From CBDCFV01 sp965261795 (GTDB taxonomy: Bacteria; Chloroflexota; Dehalococcoidia; Lucifugimonadales; UBA3495): a stretch of 64,000 bases of DNA. How positions within the stretch are numbered: the first letter of the stretch is position 1; each line of letters opens with the position of its first letter. The stretch is taken from the NCBI GenBank assembly GCA_965261795.1, contig OZ253476.1:1798001-1862000 (forward strand), in the 5' to 3' direction. Positions 51,386 to 60,551 of this stretch are shown in pieces. The position numbers were made by a program, and so were the translations under genes. Below the pieces are notes generated by a model. It was not told the origin of the DNA. It ran no database searches and saw only the letters and a list, made by a program, of their open reading frames with translations.

Positions 51386-52827
51386 CTCATCACCCCTACC
51401 CGCACGTTTCGGAACCGCGCCGGAGCGGCGCCATGTCCGGTGTGCGCCAGTTGGCCCGGCTGCCCCTTGCCGCAGTGGGGGGTGCCCCACATGTCCCAAT
51501 GGTCAGCGTTGCAGACTGCGTCGCAGGAGTTCCAGAACTCAGGCGTTATCCCCGTGTAGGTGGTGTTGCGGAGCAGGCGTCCCATCTTGCCGCCCTTTAT
51601 CTCGTACCCAACCTCGGTTCCGAACTGGAAATTGTAGCGCCGGTCGTCTATTGACCAGGACCGGTTGGTCTCCAGGAAAATACCGTCGTCGGTGTCGGCA
51701 ATCAGGTCCTCCAACTCCCACTCCCCCGGCTCCAGGCTGACGTTGGTCATCCGTATCAGCGGCAGCCGGTTCCAGGACGACGCTCTCATGCACCCGTTGG
51801 AAGTCATCCCCAGCAAAGACGCGGTCTCGCGGGACATCAAGTAGCCGACGAACTCGCCGTTTTGCACTACGGGGGTCGACTGGGCGGGCACTCCCTCGTC
51901 ATCCCACCCGTAGGAACCCAGCCCCGGCAGCCTCAGACTGTCGGCGGTTATATTAACTTGGGCGGAGGCGTAGCGGAAGTTGCGGAGCTTGTCAGTGGTC
52001 AGGAACGAGGTGCCGGCATAGGCCGCCTCGGTGCCCAGAACGCGGTCCAACTCTATAGCATGGCCGCAGGACTCATGCACTTGCAGGGCCAACTGGGAGC
52101 CGCCGATGATCACCGTGGTTACAAGGTCGCTGGGGCAAGGGTCGGCGGTAAGCAGGGCCACCGCTTCGGAACCGACCCTCTCGGCGTTTCCGGGCAAGTC
52201 CATCCCAACGATGTACTCCCAACCGGCGCACCCCTGCTGGCGGCCCATGGACTGGGGGTAAGACCGCCTCTGTATTTCATTGTTGCCCACGGCAGTCGCT
52301 TGCATACCTCCGCCTGCTTCGTAGATGGTCTGCTCCACGTGGGCGCCCTCGCTGTTGGCGAAGGTCTTTTCTTCCTTGATGAATATCAGGTTGCACTGGC
52401 GGGACCGGACGCCCTTCACCGAGGCCATCCCTTGATCAGCGTCAAGGAGCAACGCCAGCTTATGGTCCGGGGAGATGACGAACGGGTCTTCTTCAATCTG
52501 AGTGGTATACGTTCCCCGGCTGGTGACCGGTGGGCCCAACTTCACTGGTTCGCTGGCCAGCATGGAAGACGCCCGCGCAATCTCGACCGCAAGGGCAGTA
52601 ATGCGGTCTACCTCCTTGGGGGAATAGTCGTAGCTGGACGCGAACCCCCAGCAGCCGTTGACTACCACCCTTACGCCGAACCCGAAGGACTCGTCCGCGC
52701 TCAGGGTATCGACGACACCGTTGCGCACCACGTACCGTTCCTGGTTGGTGCGCACTACCCGAATGTCGGAATAAGCCGCGCCCTGGACTTGGGCCAAGTC
52801 AAGGGCGCGCACTACCAAGTCGTCCAT
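51382..52827 (-). CDS. tldD: TldD-like metalloprotease subunit
   Basis: Protein of 481 aa with the zinc motif HESCGHAIE and the later VGYLMSRETASLLG and RMTNVSLEPGEWELEDLI blocks that mark TldD. The C-terminal HWDMWGTPHCGKGQPGQ contributes a further Cys/His. It would carry the catalytic site of the TldD/PmbA protease, with the downstream gene as partner. The ATG at 52827 has GCGAGG 8 nt upstream. Confidence 0.85.
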   Translation of the reverse strand: MDDLVVRALDLAQVQGAAYSDIRVVRTNQERYVVRNGVVDTLSADESFGFGVRVVVNGCWGFASSYDYSPKEVDRITALAVEIARASSMLASEPVKLGPPVTSRGTYTTQIEEDPFVISPDHKLALLLDADQGMASVKGVRSRQCNLIFIKEEKTFANSEGAHVEQTIYEAGGGMQATAVGNNEIQRRSYPQSMGRQQGCAGWEYIVGMDLPGNAERVGSEAVALLTADPCPSDLVTTVIIGGSQLALQVHESCGHAIELDRVLGTEAAYAGTSFLTTDKLRNFRYASAQVNITADSLRLPGLGSYGWDDEGVPAQSTPVVQNGEFVGYLMSRETASLLGMTSNGCMRASSWNRLPLIRMTNVSLEPGEWELEDLIADTDDGIFLETNRSWSIDDRRYNFQFGTEVGYEIKGGKMGRLLRNTTYTGITPEFWNSCDAVCNADHWDMWGTPHCGKGQPGQLAHTGHGAAPARFRNVRVGVMR

Positions 52828-53026
52828 CTTGAACACCTCGCCTCGGCAAAACCGGCTTCCAAAACTGGCTCCAATGATACACTATGCCAATCGAAGGACC
52901 ACTATCATGAACGAGGCTATGGTCCATACCTGACCAATGGTTGCCTTGACTGACTCATTGTCTCAAAATGGGTTTTTGCAACGTCGTGGCGCGGAGTCCG
53001 TCCGCACGGGTCTTTCAGGAGGAACT

Positions 53027-54241
53027 ATGTCCGATTCCAGCGTAGTCAAAGCCGCGCAAGAGTTTATGGTGAGCCAGGACCTGCCGGGTTGGCTCATCCA
53101 CGACTTCCGGCGCTCCAACCCGATTTTCCCCCAAGTGGTGACAGCGTCGGGCCACGTTACGCGCCCTAGCTTCCTGTATCTGCCGAAAGAAGGCTCCGGT
53201 CAATTGCTGGCCCATTTCGTGGACGCCGGCAAGTTCACCGATTCCGGATTCGAATTGTTAGTCTATCGTAACCGTGTCGCTATGGTTGATGCGCTGACCG
53301 GAATGTTATCGGGCATTTCGTCGGTGGCGATGGAGTATTCTCCTCAGAACGCCCTGCCCAGGGTATCGCGGGTTGATGCCGGGACCGTGGAACTGGTGCG
53401 AAGCCTTGGAGTGGAGGTCGTGTCCTCAGCCGACTTGATGCAGTACGCCACGCAACGCTGGTCTCCCGAACAGTTGGAGGGGCACCGCCGTTGCGCCGCC
53501 AAGCTGGGAGAGATTGTCAACCAAGCGTTCGATTACATCGGCGAGCATCTGGGCAGCGGCGTGAATGAATTCGACGTTGCGGAGTTTATCCGGGGCAGGT
53601 TCGCCGAGGAAGATTTGGAAGCCGCCGACGGCCCGATAGTGTCCACCAACGCCCATTGTTCCGACCCTCACTATGAACCCACGCGGGAGGGCAGCAGCGC
53701 CATAGTCCCGGGAGACTGGGTGTTGATTGACCTTTGGGCCAAGGAAAACCGCCCGGCCAACGCTTCGAGGGCAGCCGCACTGGAACAGGGCAACGACAGC
53801 GTTTACGCCGACATCACTTGGGTGGCCTACGTGGGTGACTTGCCGCCGCAACGCCACCAGCAAGTGTTCGACATCGTCACCGGCGCCAGGGACGCGGCCC
53901 TGAAATTCCTGGAGGACAGCTATCAGGAGGGGATTCAGGTAGCAGGCTGGCAAGCGGATGAAGTGGCGCGCACCTACATCACCGAGCGCGGCTACGGAGA
54001 CTACTTTACCCACCGGCTGGGGCACAGCATCAGCTACGAGGTCCACGGCGAGGCGGTGAACTTGGACAATTTCGAGACCCACGACACCCGCCGGATCATT
54101 CCGGGCGTCGGGTTTTCCATTGAGCCGGGGATTTACCTGCCGGAGTTCGGCGTGCGTTCCGAGATAGACGCTTTCATGTCGGCGGACGGTCCCTTCGCCT
54201 CCTCACCGGTGCAGCGGGAGATAGTATTGATTGGCGTATAA
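53027..54241 (+). CDS. M24 family Xaa-Pro-type aminopeptidase
   Basis: Protein of 404 aa with an N-terminal creatinase-like domain (PGWLIHDFRRSNPIF) and the pita-bread catalytic domain. Metal ligands: WVLIDLWAK (Asp), VYADITWVAYVG (Asp), HRLGHSISYEVHGE (His), GFSIEPGIYLPEFG (Glu) and GVRSEID (Glu). It probably removes N-terminal residues before proline. The ATG has AGGAGG 5 nt upstream. It is divergent from tldD. Confidence 0.83.
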   Translation: MSDSSVVKAAQEFMVSQDLPGWLIHDFRRSNPIFPQVVTASGHVTRPSFLYLPKEGSGQLLAHFVDAGKFTDSGFELLVYRNRVAMVDALTGMLSGISSVAMEYSPQNALPRVSRVDAGTVELVRSLGVEVVSSADLMQYATQRWSPEQLEGHRRCAAKLGEIVNQAFDYIGEHLGSGVNEFDVAEFIRGRFAEEDLEAADGPIVSTNAHCSDPHYEPTREGSSAIVPGDWVLIDLWAKENRPANASRAAALEQGNDSVYADITWVAYVGDLPPQRHQQVFDIVTGARDAALKFLEDSYQEGIQVAGWQADEVARTYITERGYGDYFTHRLGHSISYEVHGEAVNLDNFETHDTRRIIPGVGFSIEPGIYLPEFGVRSEIDAFMSADGPFASSPVQREIVLIGV

Positions 54242-54375
54242 TTCATCTTACCCGGTAATGGGTTTCTACGCGAAGAGCGGTATCTGGCTGTCCAAGTTCT
54301 GGCTGTCCTCATAGAAGGGGTTGTGGCTGTCCCGATTCAATGTACATCATTGGAATGTAGGGGAGATAATAGCTA

Positions 54376-55218
54376 ATGGCGCTGCCTTTCAGAAATCGAG
54401 CCGCGGTGGCCGTGGTGGACGTCCACGGAGCCATCGGCCCAAAAATTAAGATTTCGACCTACGAGCGGTTGTTCGACTCCATCGCCCTGAACAAGCGCTA
54501 CCGCGCCTTGCTCCTGGACATCGACTCACCCGGCGGCACAGCGTCGGGGTCGGAAGTCCTCTACTACAGCCTCCGGCGGGTGGCGGCGCGGAAGCCCGTG
54601 GTGGCGTATGTCCGGGGCATCGGCGCCTCCGGGGCCTACTACATGTGCTGTGCTGCCAGCAAGGTTGTAGCGTTGCCTAGCGCGTTGGTGGGCTCCATTG
54701 GAGTCATCTACCTCCGCCCCATCATCGAGCAGTTGTTGGGTAAAGTAGGCGTGGAGTTCTCCGTATTCAAAGAAGGCCGGTTGAAGGACATGTCGGGCTT
54801 CTGGCGCAGCCCCACCCAGGAAGAGGCGGGGAAATTCCAGGAGTTGCTGACGGAGATTTACGAAACCTTCGTGTCGGTGGTGAGCCAGGGACGGTCCATG
54901 GAAGAATCGAAAGTAAAGGAACTGGCCACCGGCGAGATTTTCACCGCCAAGAGCGGCCTTGACCTGGGACTAGTGGACGAACTGGGCGGTTTCCATCAGG
55001 CCGTCGAGGCCGCGGCCAAACTGGCCGATGTACCTCGGCTTCGTCCCCGTTGGGTCACTCCCCGGCGGCCCTTTTCGGAACGCCTGATGGGGCGTTTCGG
55101 CTCAGGCCCCGGGACGGCGGAACTGCTGGCCGGCCAAGTCCAGCACATCCTGGCCGGGGGCATCTACTACATGGAACCGTCCTATCTGCTGAGCGACTAT
55201 TCAAGCCGGTTAACTTAG
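54376..55218 (+). CDS. sppA: S49 family signal-peptide peptidase (SppA-like)
   Basis: Protein of 280 aa with the S49 core: LLLDIDSPGGTASGSEVLYY, then GIGASGAYYMCCAASKVVALPSALVGSIGVI with the nucleophile Ser in GASGAYY, and a later LKDMSGFWR with the general-base Lys candidate. No N-terminal membrane anchor is present, unlike E. coli SppA; it is closer to the short cytosolic type. It converges on mazG. Confidence 0.83.
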   Translation: MALPFRNRAAVAVVDVHGAIGPKIKISTYERLFDSIALNKRYRALLLDIDSPGGTASGSEVLYYSLRRVAARKPVVAYVRGIGASGAYYMCCAASKVVALPSALVGSIGVIYLRPIIEQLLGKVGVEFSVFKEGRLKDMSGFWRSPTQEEAGKFQELLTEIYETFVSVVSQGRSMEESKVKELATGEIFTAKSGLDLGLVDELGGFHQAVEAAAKLADVPRLRPRWVTPRRPFSERLMGRFGSGPGTAELLAGQVQHILAGGIYYMEPSYLLSDYSSRLT

Positions 55219-55271
55219 GGAGCGTCAAAAGTACCCTCTCCCGGCGGTGAGGGCCCGTGTGACAAGCGTTT

Positions 55272-56075
55272 CTAACCGTCCTTCAGCCGTTTCGCCTCCT
55301 GCCACAGGGCTTCCTTCTCCATCAAGGGAAGGCTGTTGAAGTCCAAACCCTTGGCGGATGCCAATTCCTCCATTTGGAGATACCGGCCCCGGAACCGCAG
55401 GTTGGCTTGACGGAGGGCGTCCTCGGCGTGGATGTCCATCCACCGGGACAGGTTGACCATGGTGAACATCAGATCGCCCAGTTCGTGGACCTTCTCCTCC
55501 ATTGTCGAAGCCCCGCGCAACTCCTCCACTTCCTCTGCCACTTTGTCCAGCACGCCTGAAATGTCGTCCCACTCGAAACCGGCGCGGCCCACCCGGTCCT
55601 GCATCAGTTGGGCGTAGGTCAAAGCGGGAAGATCGCGAGGAATCCCGTCCACCGGAGACTGCCGCGCTCCCTTGCGCTGCTTCTCCTCTTCCTTGATGCG
55701 CTCCCAGTTGCGCTCCACCTCCCGCGCGTCTGCGGCTGTGGCGTCGCCGAAAACGTGGGGGTGACGGCGCACCAGCTTGTCGTTGATCTGGGTCAACACG
55801 TCGGCGACGCCGAAGTGACCGGCCTCGCGGGCAATATCGGCATGGAACGCCACCTGCACCAGCAGGTCGCCTAACTCCTCGGAGAGTGCGGCGGGATCGC
55901 CATTGTCGATAGCTTCCAGCACCTCGTAGCACTCTTCCAGCAAGTTCCTTTTCAGCGAGGAGTGGGTCTGTTCCCGGTCCCAGGGACACCCGCCTGGTGC
56001 CCGCAGCCGTTCCACAATGTCCATGAGTGCCTGAAAGCCGCCAATGTTCGCTTTTGATATATCATCGTTGTACAT
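55272..56075 (-). CDS. mazG: MazG nucleoside triphosphate pyrophosphohydrolase
   Basis: Protein of 267 aa with two MazG repeats. The first has LRAPGGCPWDREQTHSSLKRNLLEECYEVLEAIDNGD and ELGDLLVQVAFHADIA (ExxE and ExxD metal site). The second has VAEEVEELRG and HELGDLMFTMVNLSRW. It hydrolyses NTPs or dNTPs to monophosphates. The ATG at 56075 is chosen because the domain begins there and a leaderless-type promoter sits directly upstream; 68 upstream in-frame codons look non-coding. Confidence 0.85.
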   Translation of the reverse strand: MYNDDISKANIGGFQALMDIVERLRAPGGCPWDREQTHSSLKRNLLEECYEVLEAIDNGDPAALSEELGDLLVQVAFHADIAREAGHFGVADVLTQINDKLVRRHPHVFGDATAADAREVERNWERIKEEEKQRKGARQSPVDGIPRDLPALTYAQLMQDRVGRAGFEWDDISGVLDKVAEEVEELRGASTMEEKVHELGDLMFTMVNLSRWMDIHAEDALRQANLRFRGRYLQMEELASAKGLDFNSLPLMEKEALWQEAKRLKDG

Positions 56076-56081
56076 GGGCGA

Positions 56082-56111
56082 ATTATATACACCCCACGAA
56101 TTGCTTCTCAA
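56082..56111 (-). promoter_or_regulatory. Leaderless-type promoter of mazG
   Basis: On the minus strand TTGAGA, an 18-bp spacer and a consensus TATAAT end 6 nt before the mazG ATG. Transcription would start at or next to the A of the ATG, giving a leaderless mRNA; no Shine-Dalgarno sequence is present. Confidence 0.6.
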
Positions 56112-56302
56112 GGAAGCCGGTAATACCTTGAGAGCTTTTTTATTTCCAACCATCAGGGCACCGTTTTGAGAGTATTCCGTTTCGCAATAATAAGGCAAAG
56201 TCTCCATGGAATCAGAACAACCTTGATGGGTTTTTGGCAACCGCCTGACATTCACCATGTGGGTGTAGTCACGCGTCAAGCCTCATTCAACGCTGTCCTC
56301 CA

Positions 56303-56986
56303 TCAACCGCGCGTTGCAACCCAGACGACATGATGTGCGCCTCCCTTGCGGCTGCTTCCACCGCGCGCCCGCACCTTGCATTCATCCACATCGAAACCGG
56401 CATAACGCAACCGTCTGACGAATGCCGGTTGAGGACCGGCAGACCATATCGCCAATACCCCGCCGCGCCGCAACGCCGCGTAGGTGGTGGTCAGCCCCGG
56501 CAGGCTGTAAAGCCAGTTGTTGCCCTTTCGGACCATCGCCTCCGCGCCATTATCAACATCAAGCATAATGGCATCGTAGTCACCTCTAGCGGCCTTTATC
56601 AACTGGACAACGTCGGCTTCATGGAGTTCAGTCCGGCGGTCGTCAAGAGGCCGGCCGGCCAGATCGGCAAGCACTCCCCGGTTCCATTCAACCACGGCTG
56701 GCACCAACTCCGCGACCACCACCCGGGCATCCTTGCCAAGGATGTCCAGCGCCGTTCTCACCGAGTATCCCATTCCCAGACCGCCAATCAGAACGCGGGC
56801 CCCCGGATGTTTTGCCAGCTTCTGACAGCCCAGTCTGGCCATGGCCTCTTCTGACCCGTAAACCCGGCTGTTCATGAGTTCCCGGTTATCCGCTTTGAGC
56901 GAGAACTCGGAGCCACGTTGGTACAAAACGAGCTCCGCTCCTCCGCCAGGGGTCTGGGCCCGGCCGAGCAACTTCCAAGGATTCAT
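56303..56986 (-). CDS. Spermidine synthase-like methyltransferase-fold protein
   Basis: Protein of 227 aa with the spermidine-synthase-like Rossmann fold: VLIGGLGMGYSVRTALDIL, then VVVAELVPAVVEWN (acidic strand), and YDAIMLDVDNGAE. The polyamine-binding residues of true SpeE cannot be recognised, so the substrate is unclear. It lies upstream of mazG on the same strand, but mazG has its own promoter. Confidence 0.75.
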   Translation of the reverse strand: MNPWKLLGRAQTPGGGAELVLYQRGSEFSLKADNRELMNSRVYGSEEAMARLGCQKLAKHPGARVLIGGLGMGYSVRTALDILGKDARVVVAELVPAVVEWNRGVLADLAGRPLDDRRTELHEADVVQLIKAARGDYDAIMLDVDNGAEAMVRKGNNWLYSLPGLTTTYAALRRGGVLAIWSAGPQPAFVRRLRYAGFDVDECKVRARGGSSRKGGAHHVVWVATRG

Positions 56987-57180
56987 TCACACCTCACAAT
57001 GATGCATGAAGTTCGGGGACCATTTCGAACGGATCGTTGTAATGCCCCAAGTTGAGTAAATCTAATGCTTCCGACCCAATTTTACCCGTTCTTTATCTAC
57101 GGCTGTAGTGCTGGATGGACGACCTACCGGACGAGGTATAATAATTTAGCTCATGTAATACTATAATGAGAAAGTGTGAC

Positions 57181-57444
57181 ATGGTTAATGTTGTAGGCTC
57201 CAAGGGCCAAATCGTAATAAATAAAAAGATTCGTGATCAACTCGGAATAGTACCTGGCTGCCGTGTCAGTCAGCGGTTGGTTGATGACCATGTAGAAATA
57301 TATTTCATGGGGCCGGAGCATAACCGGTCGCTGAAAGGAATCTTGCGGCAATACATCGACTCTTCACCAGAGAGCGAGGCAGACTGGTCGGATGTCCGGG
57401 CAAGCGCGTGGGCTGAGACGGCAAAGGAGCGGGAAGCTTGCTAA
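57181..57444 (+). CDS. VapB/AbrB-type antitoxin
   Basis: Protein of 87 aa starting MVNVVGSKGQIVINKKIRDQLGIVPGCRVSQRLVDDHVEIYF, the SpoVT-AbrB swapped-hairpin DNA-binding domain, then a helical tail for toxin binding. An ATG 5 codons upstream overlaps a TATAAT hexamer, so the start at 57181 is preferred. It overlaps the PIN gene by 7 bp. Confidence 0.8.
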   Translation: MVNVVGSKGQIVINKKIRDQLGIVPGCRVSQRLVDDHVEIYFMGPEHNRSLKGILRQYIDSSPESEADWSDVRASAWAETAKEREAC

Positions 57445-57851
57445 GCGGGATGAACGAGCCGGCGTTCGTCGATACTAACGTTGTGGTCCGCTACCTGACG
57501 GGGATGCCCACGAACCAAGCCGACCGCGCCGCCGAGATAATCGACGCAACCGATGGACTCTTAATCTCCGCAGTGTCTGTGGCCGAGGTGTACTTCGTTC
57601 TGGAGAAAGTGTACGGAGTCCCCAAAGACACGGTGATCGGCTATTTGATCGAGTTCCTCCTGAAGAAGAATATCACGCCGTATGCGGTGGAAAAGGAGTT
57701 GTTAATTGAAGGACTCCGGTTGTGCCGCAGTTCGGGCAGAGTAGGCATTCCTGATGCTTTGATCTGGGCTGAGGCCCGGACTGCCGACGCCCGGATAATC
57801 TATTCTTTTGATGAACGATTTCCGGGCGATGGGGTGCATATCAGGGCTTAG
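57438..57851 (+). CDS. VapC-type PIN-domain toxin
   Basis: Protein of about 137 aa: AFVDTNVVVRYLTG (Asp), LISAVSVAEVYFVLEKVY (Glu), VGIPDALIWAEARTADARIIYSFDERF (two Asp). These are the four acidic residues of the VapC RNase site. The start is TTG at 57438 or ATG at 57450. It is coupled to the antitoxin upstream. Confidence 0.82.
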   Translation: MLSGMNEPAFVDTNVVVRYLTGMPTNQADRAAEIIDATDGLLISAVSVAEVYFVLEKVYGVPKDTVIGYLIEFLLKKNITPYAVEKELLIEGLRLCRSSGRVGIPDALIWAEARTADARIIYSFDERFPGDGVHIRA

Positions 57852-57961
57852 GATATCTTCGCTTAAAGCAGCGAATACTCGGGAGAAGACACAGGAGTGA
57901 AGAAACTTCCCACGACCATGGAGACTCAGGAACGGGTCCTGAACGCGCCTTGAGGCCCACC

Positions 57962-58678
57962 ATGCCAAGTACCCTCGGAAAGATAGCGGCAACCCTTTCC
58001 GGGCCGATATTCGTGGCTTGTGTGCCGCTATTTCTCGTGACCGGAGCAGTGTCTTGGGCTTTTAACGACCCCGGCTTGTACTACCGGGGCTTCCAGAAGT
58101 ACAACGTATCCCGGGTGACGGGGATAAATGAGTCGGACCTGCGACAGATTGGGTCAGAGCTTCGCAGATACTTCAACTCCGGCAACGAACCCCTCTCAAT
58201 CAAGGCCCGCGTCTACGGTGAGGAGCGGGAGCTTTTCAACGAGCGTGAGGTCCTGCACATGCGGGACGTAAAGCGCCTTGTATGGGGCGTCTACGTCATC
58301 GCCCTGCTGTCGGGCTTGTACTTAGCCGTAGTGACCGTGTGGGATTTGACGCGCCGGCGCAGGTACGCCTGTAGGCTGTGGGCCCGTCGGGCGATATGGG
58401 GCGGCGGGGTGACCGTCGGGCTGATAGTCCTGTTTGGCCTGTTCGCCCTGACCGGGTTCGACTCGCTGTTTACAACGTTTCACCGGATCAGCTTCGCCAA
58501 CAACCTGTGGCAACTGGACCCGCGCCGGGACTACCTGTTGATGCTGTTCCCTCTCGGCTTTTGGTTCGACGCCACAGTATCGGTCGTGCTCCGGGCCATT
58601 GCCGGGGCACTGATTTTTATGGCTGCGGGCAGCGGGCTGCTGGTGTATTGGCGCTATGTTACTCCTACTGACCAATAA
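57962..58678 (+). CDS. DUF1461 (TIGR01906-like) integral membrane protein
   Basis: Protein of 238 aa with four membrane segments. A large extracytoplasmic loop after the first carries the signature INESDLRQIGSELRRYFNSG and LFNEREVLHMRDVKRLV of TIGR01906/DUF1461. Function unknown. The ATG at 57962 has GAGG 6 nt upstream. The stop codon lies within a 27-bp tandem duplication. Confidence 0.8.
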   Translation: MPSTLGKIAATLSGPIFVACVPLFLVTGAVSWAFNDPGLYYRGFQKYNVSRVTGINESDLRQIGSELRRYFNSGNEPLSIKARVYGEERELFNEREVLHMRDVKRLVWGVYVIALLSGLYLAVVTVWDLTRRRRYACRLWARRAIWGGGVTVGLIVLFGLFALTGFDSLFTTFHRISFANNLWQLDPRRDYLLMLFPLGFWFDATVSVVLRAIAGALIFMAAGSGLLVYWRYVTPTDQ

Positions 58679-58719
58679 GTAACTATCTCAAATACTGACC
58701 AATAAGTAACTATCTCAAA
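58666..58719. repeat. 27-bp perfect tandem duplication
   Basis: TACTGACCAATAAGTAACTATCTCAAA occurs twice in a row; the first copy includes the stop codon of the DUF1461 gene. The second copy leads into ACTCGTCGCACTACCCAACCCGTC and a CCCGCGCAGGCGGGAAT palindrome, which match the inverted-repeat element at 39896. Confidence 0.8.
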
Positions 58720-58845
58720 ACTCGTCGCACTACCCAACCCGTCATTCCCGCGCAGGCGGGAATCCATAAGCTTAGGTAATTATCCCTTTACGTCACGTAA
58801 ACTTTTATTACTTTTTATTGTGCCAACAATGCTATAGTCCCAATT

Positions 58846-58873
58846 GCCCTCGTAGCTCAATGGACAGAGTGCC
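58846..58873 (+). pseudogene. tRNA-like 5' fragment (probably tRNA-Arg)
   Basis: GCCCTCGTAGCTCAATGGACAGAG matches the acceptor strand and D-arm of a bacterial tRNA-Arg. The D-stem can form, but the following bases cannot form an anticodon stem, and there is no T-arm or matching 3' acceptor strand before the hairpin 20 nt later. The gene appears truncated or deleted internally. Confidence 0.45.
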
Positions 58874-58892
58874 ATCCTTATAGGCTAAGCAA

Positions 58893-58927
58893 AAGCCCCG
58901 GAGTCCTTTCCGGGGCTTCCTTCTTGT
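58893..58927. terminator. Bidirectional terminator hairpin
   Basis: A perfect 9-bp stem (AAGCCCCGG / CCGGGGCTT, 8-nt loop). On the plus strand it is followed by CCTTCTTGTT; on the minus strand by TTGC after a run of A in the stem. It could end the tRNA-like unit and, on the minus strand, the broken protease gene. Confidence 0.7.
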
Positions 58928-59010
58928 TGAGCCGCCAAATGTTCAACAACCAATTGCAGCAGTACAAGTACGCAAGCTTCCTAGCTCGGTACTTGTTTGA
59001 ATCTGGTCTA

Positions 59011-60176
59011 GTGTGGTGTAACTGAAGTTAGTAGTAATAGTGTTCGCAATGAGGTATTCTTTCGATCACCGACTCAGGAGAGGGATGATCATGGCGATCG
59101 GAAGGCCAATGCCGCCGCTGATATTGGACGACACCGAAAGGGAAACGCTGGAACGGTGGGTTCGTCGCCCCAAGACGGCCCAGAGCCTGGCGCTGCGGGC
59201 CAGAATGATTCTGGCCTGCGCCGAAGGCCGCAGCAACATCGCAGTGGCTGCCGACTTGGAGGTGTCCGACGAAACGGTGGGGAAGTGGCGTTCCCGGTTC
59301 TTGGAACGGCGATTGGACGGCCTGTCGGACGAGCCCCGCAGCGGCCGACCGCGAGCGGTTACTGATGAAGACGTGGAACGGGTGATTACGCTGACGCTGG
59401 AGTCCACACCCAAGGACGCCACGCACTGGAGCACCCGGTCCATGGCCCAGCGTTCCGGTCTGAGCCACACCACGGTCAGCCGCATCTGGCGCGCCTTCGC
59501 ACTGCAACCTCACCGCACCGAAACCTTCAAGCTGTCGGCGGACCCCTTCTTCATCGAAAAGGTGCGGGACATTGTGGGCCTCTACCTTGATCCACCGGAC
59601 CGGGCGTTGGTCTTGTGCGTGGACGAGAAGTCCCAGATTCAGGCCTTGGACCGCACCAGGCCGCTGTTGCCCCTGCGCCCGGGCCAGGTGGAGCGGCGCA
59701 CCCATGATTACGTGCGCCACGGCACCACGTCCCTCTTCGCCGCTTTGGACGCCAGGACCGGCAAGGTGATTGGCCAGTGCCACCGCCGCCACCGGGCCGT
59801 GGAGTTCCGCAAGTTCCTCGATGCCATCGAGTCCGAGGTGCCCGCCGGGTTGGACGTGCACCTGATTGCGGACAACTACGCCACCCACAAGACGGCGCTG
59901 ATCCGGAACTGGTTCGCCAAACGGCCCCGCTTCCATATCCACTTCACGCCCACCAGCGCCTCCTGGCTGAACCTGGTGGAACGCTGGTTTGGGCTGCTCA
60001 CCGAAAAGCAGTTGCGCCGTGGAGTGCATCAGAGCAGCGGTGAACTGGAGGCTGCCATCTACCGTTACCTGGACGTCACCAACGAAGACCCCAAGCCCTT
60101 TGTCTGGACCAAGACCGCTGACCAAATCCTGGCCAGCGTGGCCCGCTTTTGCCGACGCACTTTAGATACAGGACAC
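59011..60176 (+). mobile_element. IS630-family insertion sequence, copy 4
   Basis: A complete 1166-bp copy with TA at 59009-59010 and 60177-60178 inside CTAG. It interrupts the 3' end of the protease gene between codons for AYSPL and DQIQTS. Confidence 0.92.
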
Positions 60177-60179
60177 TAG
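59085..60179 (+). CDS. IS630-family transposase (copy 4)
   Basis: Protein identical to the three copies in the 14.9-kb block, with an intact DDE triad. The stop TAG again consists of the TA duplication plus a flanking G. Confidence 0.9.
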   Translation: MIMAIGRPMPPLILDDTERETLERWVRRPKTAQSLALRARMILACAEGRSNIAVAADLEVSDETVGKWRSRFLERRLDGLSDEPRSGRPRAVTDEDVERVITLTLESTPKDATHWSTRSMAQRSGLSHTTVSRIWRAFALQPHRTETFKLSADPFFIEKVRDIVGLYLDPPDRALVLCVDEKSQIQALDRTRPLLPLRPGQVERRTHDYVRHGTTSLFAALDARTGKVIGQCHRRHRAVEFRKFLDAIESEVPAGLDVHLIADNYATHKTALIRNWFAKRPRFHIHFTPTSASWLNLVERWFGLLTEKQLRRGVHQSSGELEAAIYRYLDVTNEDPKPFVWTKTADQILASVARFCRRTLDTGH

Positions 60180-60212
60180 TGGACTATAGGCTATCTCGCT
60201 GCCTGACGATCC

Positions 60213-60536
60213 TCAAAAGATTCCGTAGAGCCTGACGTCTCCGGTCTGTGGGCTGTTTGTTATCTTGAACACCGGAGCACCGCTATCCCCGTCCTGCATC
60301 CCCGGAGCCGCGCCAATATCTTGACACTCCAACACGAAGTCCTCACCTCCCTCGTTCACCAGCTTATTTTCGCACAGCCTCTTGATTACCGGAGTGTAGG
60401 TGCCTGTACTACGTCCTACCAGAACAAGGGTTTCGCCTACTTCTCCGCTGGCGCTTTCGGCCACGATTCTCCATCTTGGGTTTGAATTGTTGATGGTGAT
60501 GGAGTTGTTTCCGGTTGTTCGCGCTATCCTGCCCAA
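60213..60536 (-). CDS. Serine protease remnant, C-terminal piece
   Basis: 107 codons holding LGRIARTTGN, ETLVLVGRSTGTYTPV, LECQDIG and GDSGAPVF (catalytic Ser). It has no real start; it is the part of the disrupted protease between the A-type element and the TGA that replaces a Trp codon. The frame continues past that TGA as GSSGSEIAYSPL up to the IS630. Confidence 0.6.
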   Translation of the reverse strand: MGRIARTTGNNSITINNSNPRWRIVAESASGEVGETLVLVGRSTGTYTPVIKRLCENKLVNEGGEDFVLECQDIGAAPGMQDGDSGAPVFKITNSPQTGDVRLYGIF

Positions 60537-60551
60537 GTCCCTAGTGACGCC

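Noticed and set aside
56107..56145. Hairpin CTCAAGG/CCTTGAG followed by T-run on the plus strand as a terminator
   Set aside because: No plus-strand gene ends nearby; the same bases form the mazG -35 region, so the match is probably incidental.
58846..58925. Intact tRNA gene
   Set aside because: Only the acceptor 5' strand and D-arm fit; the anticodon stem, T-arm and 3' acceptor are missing.
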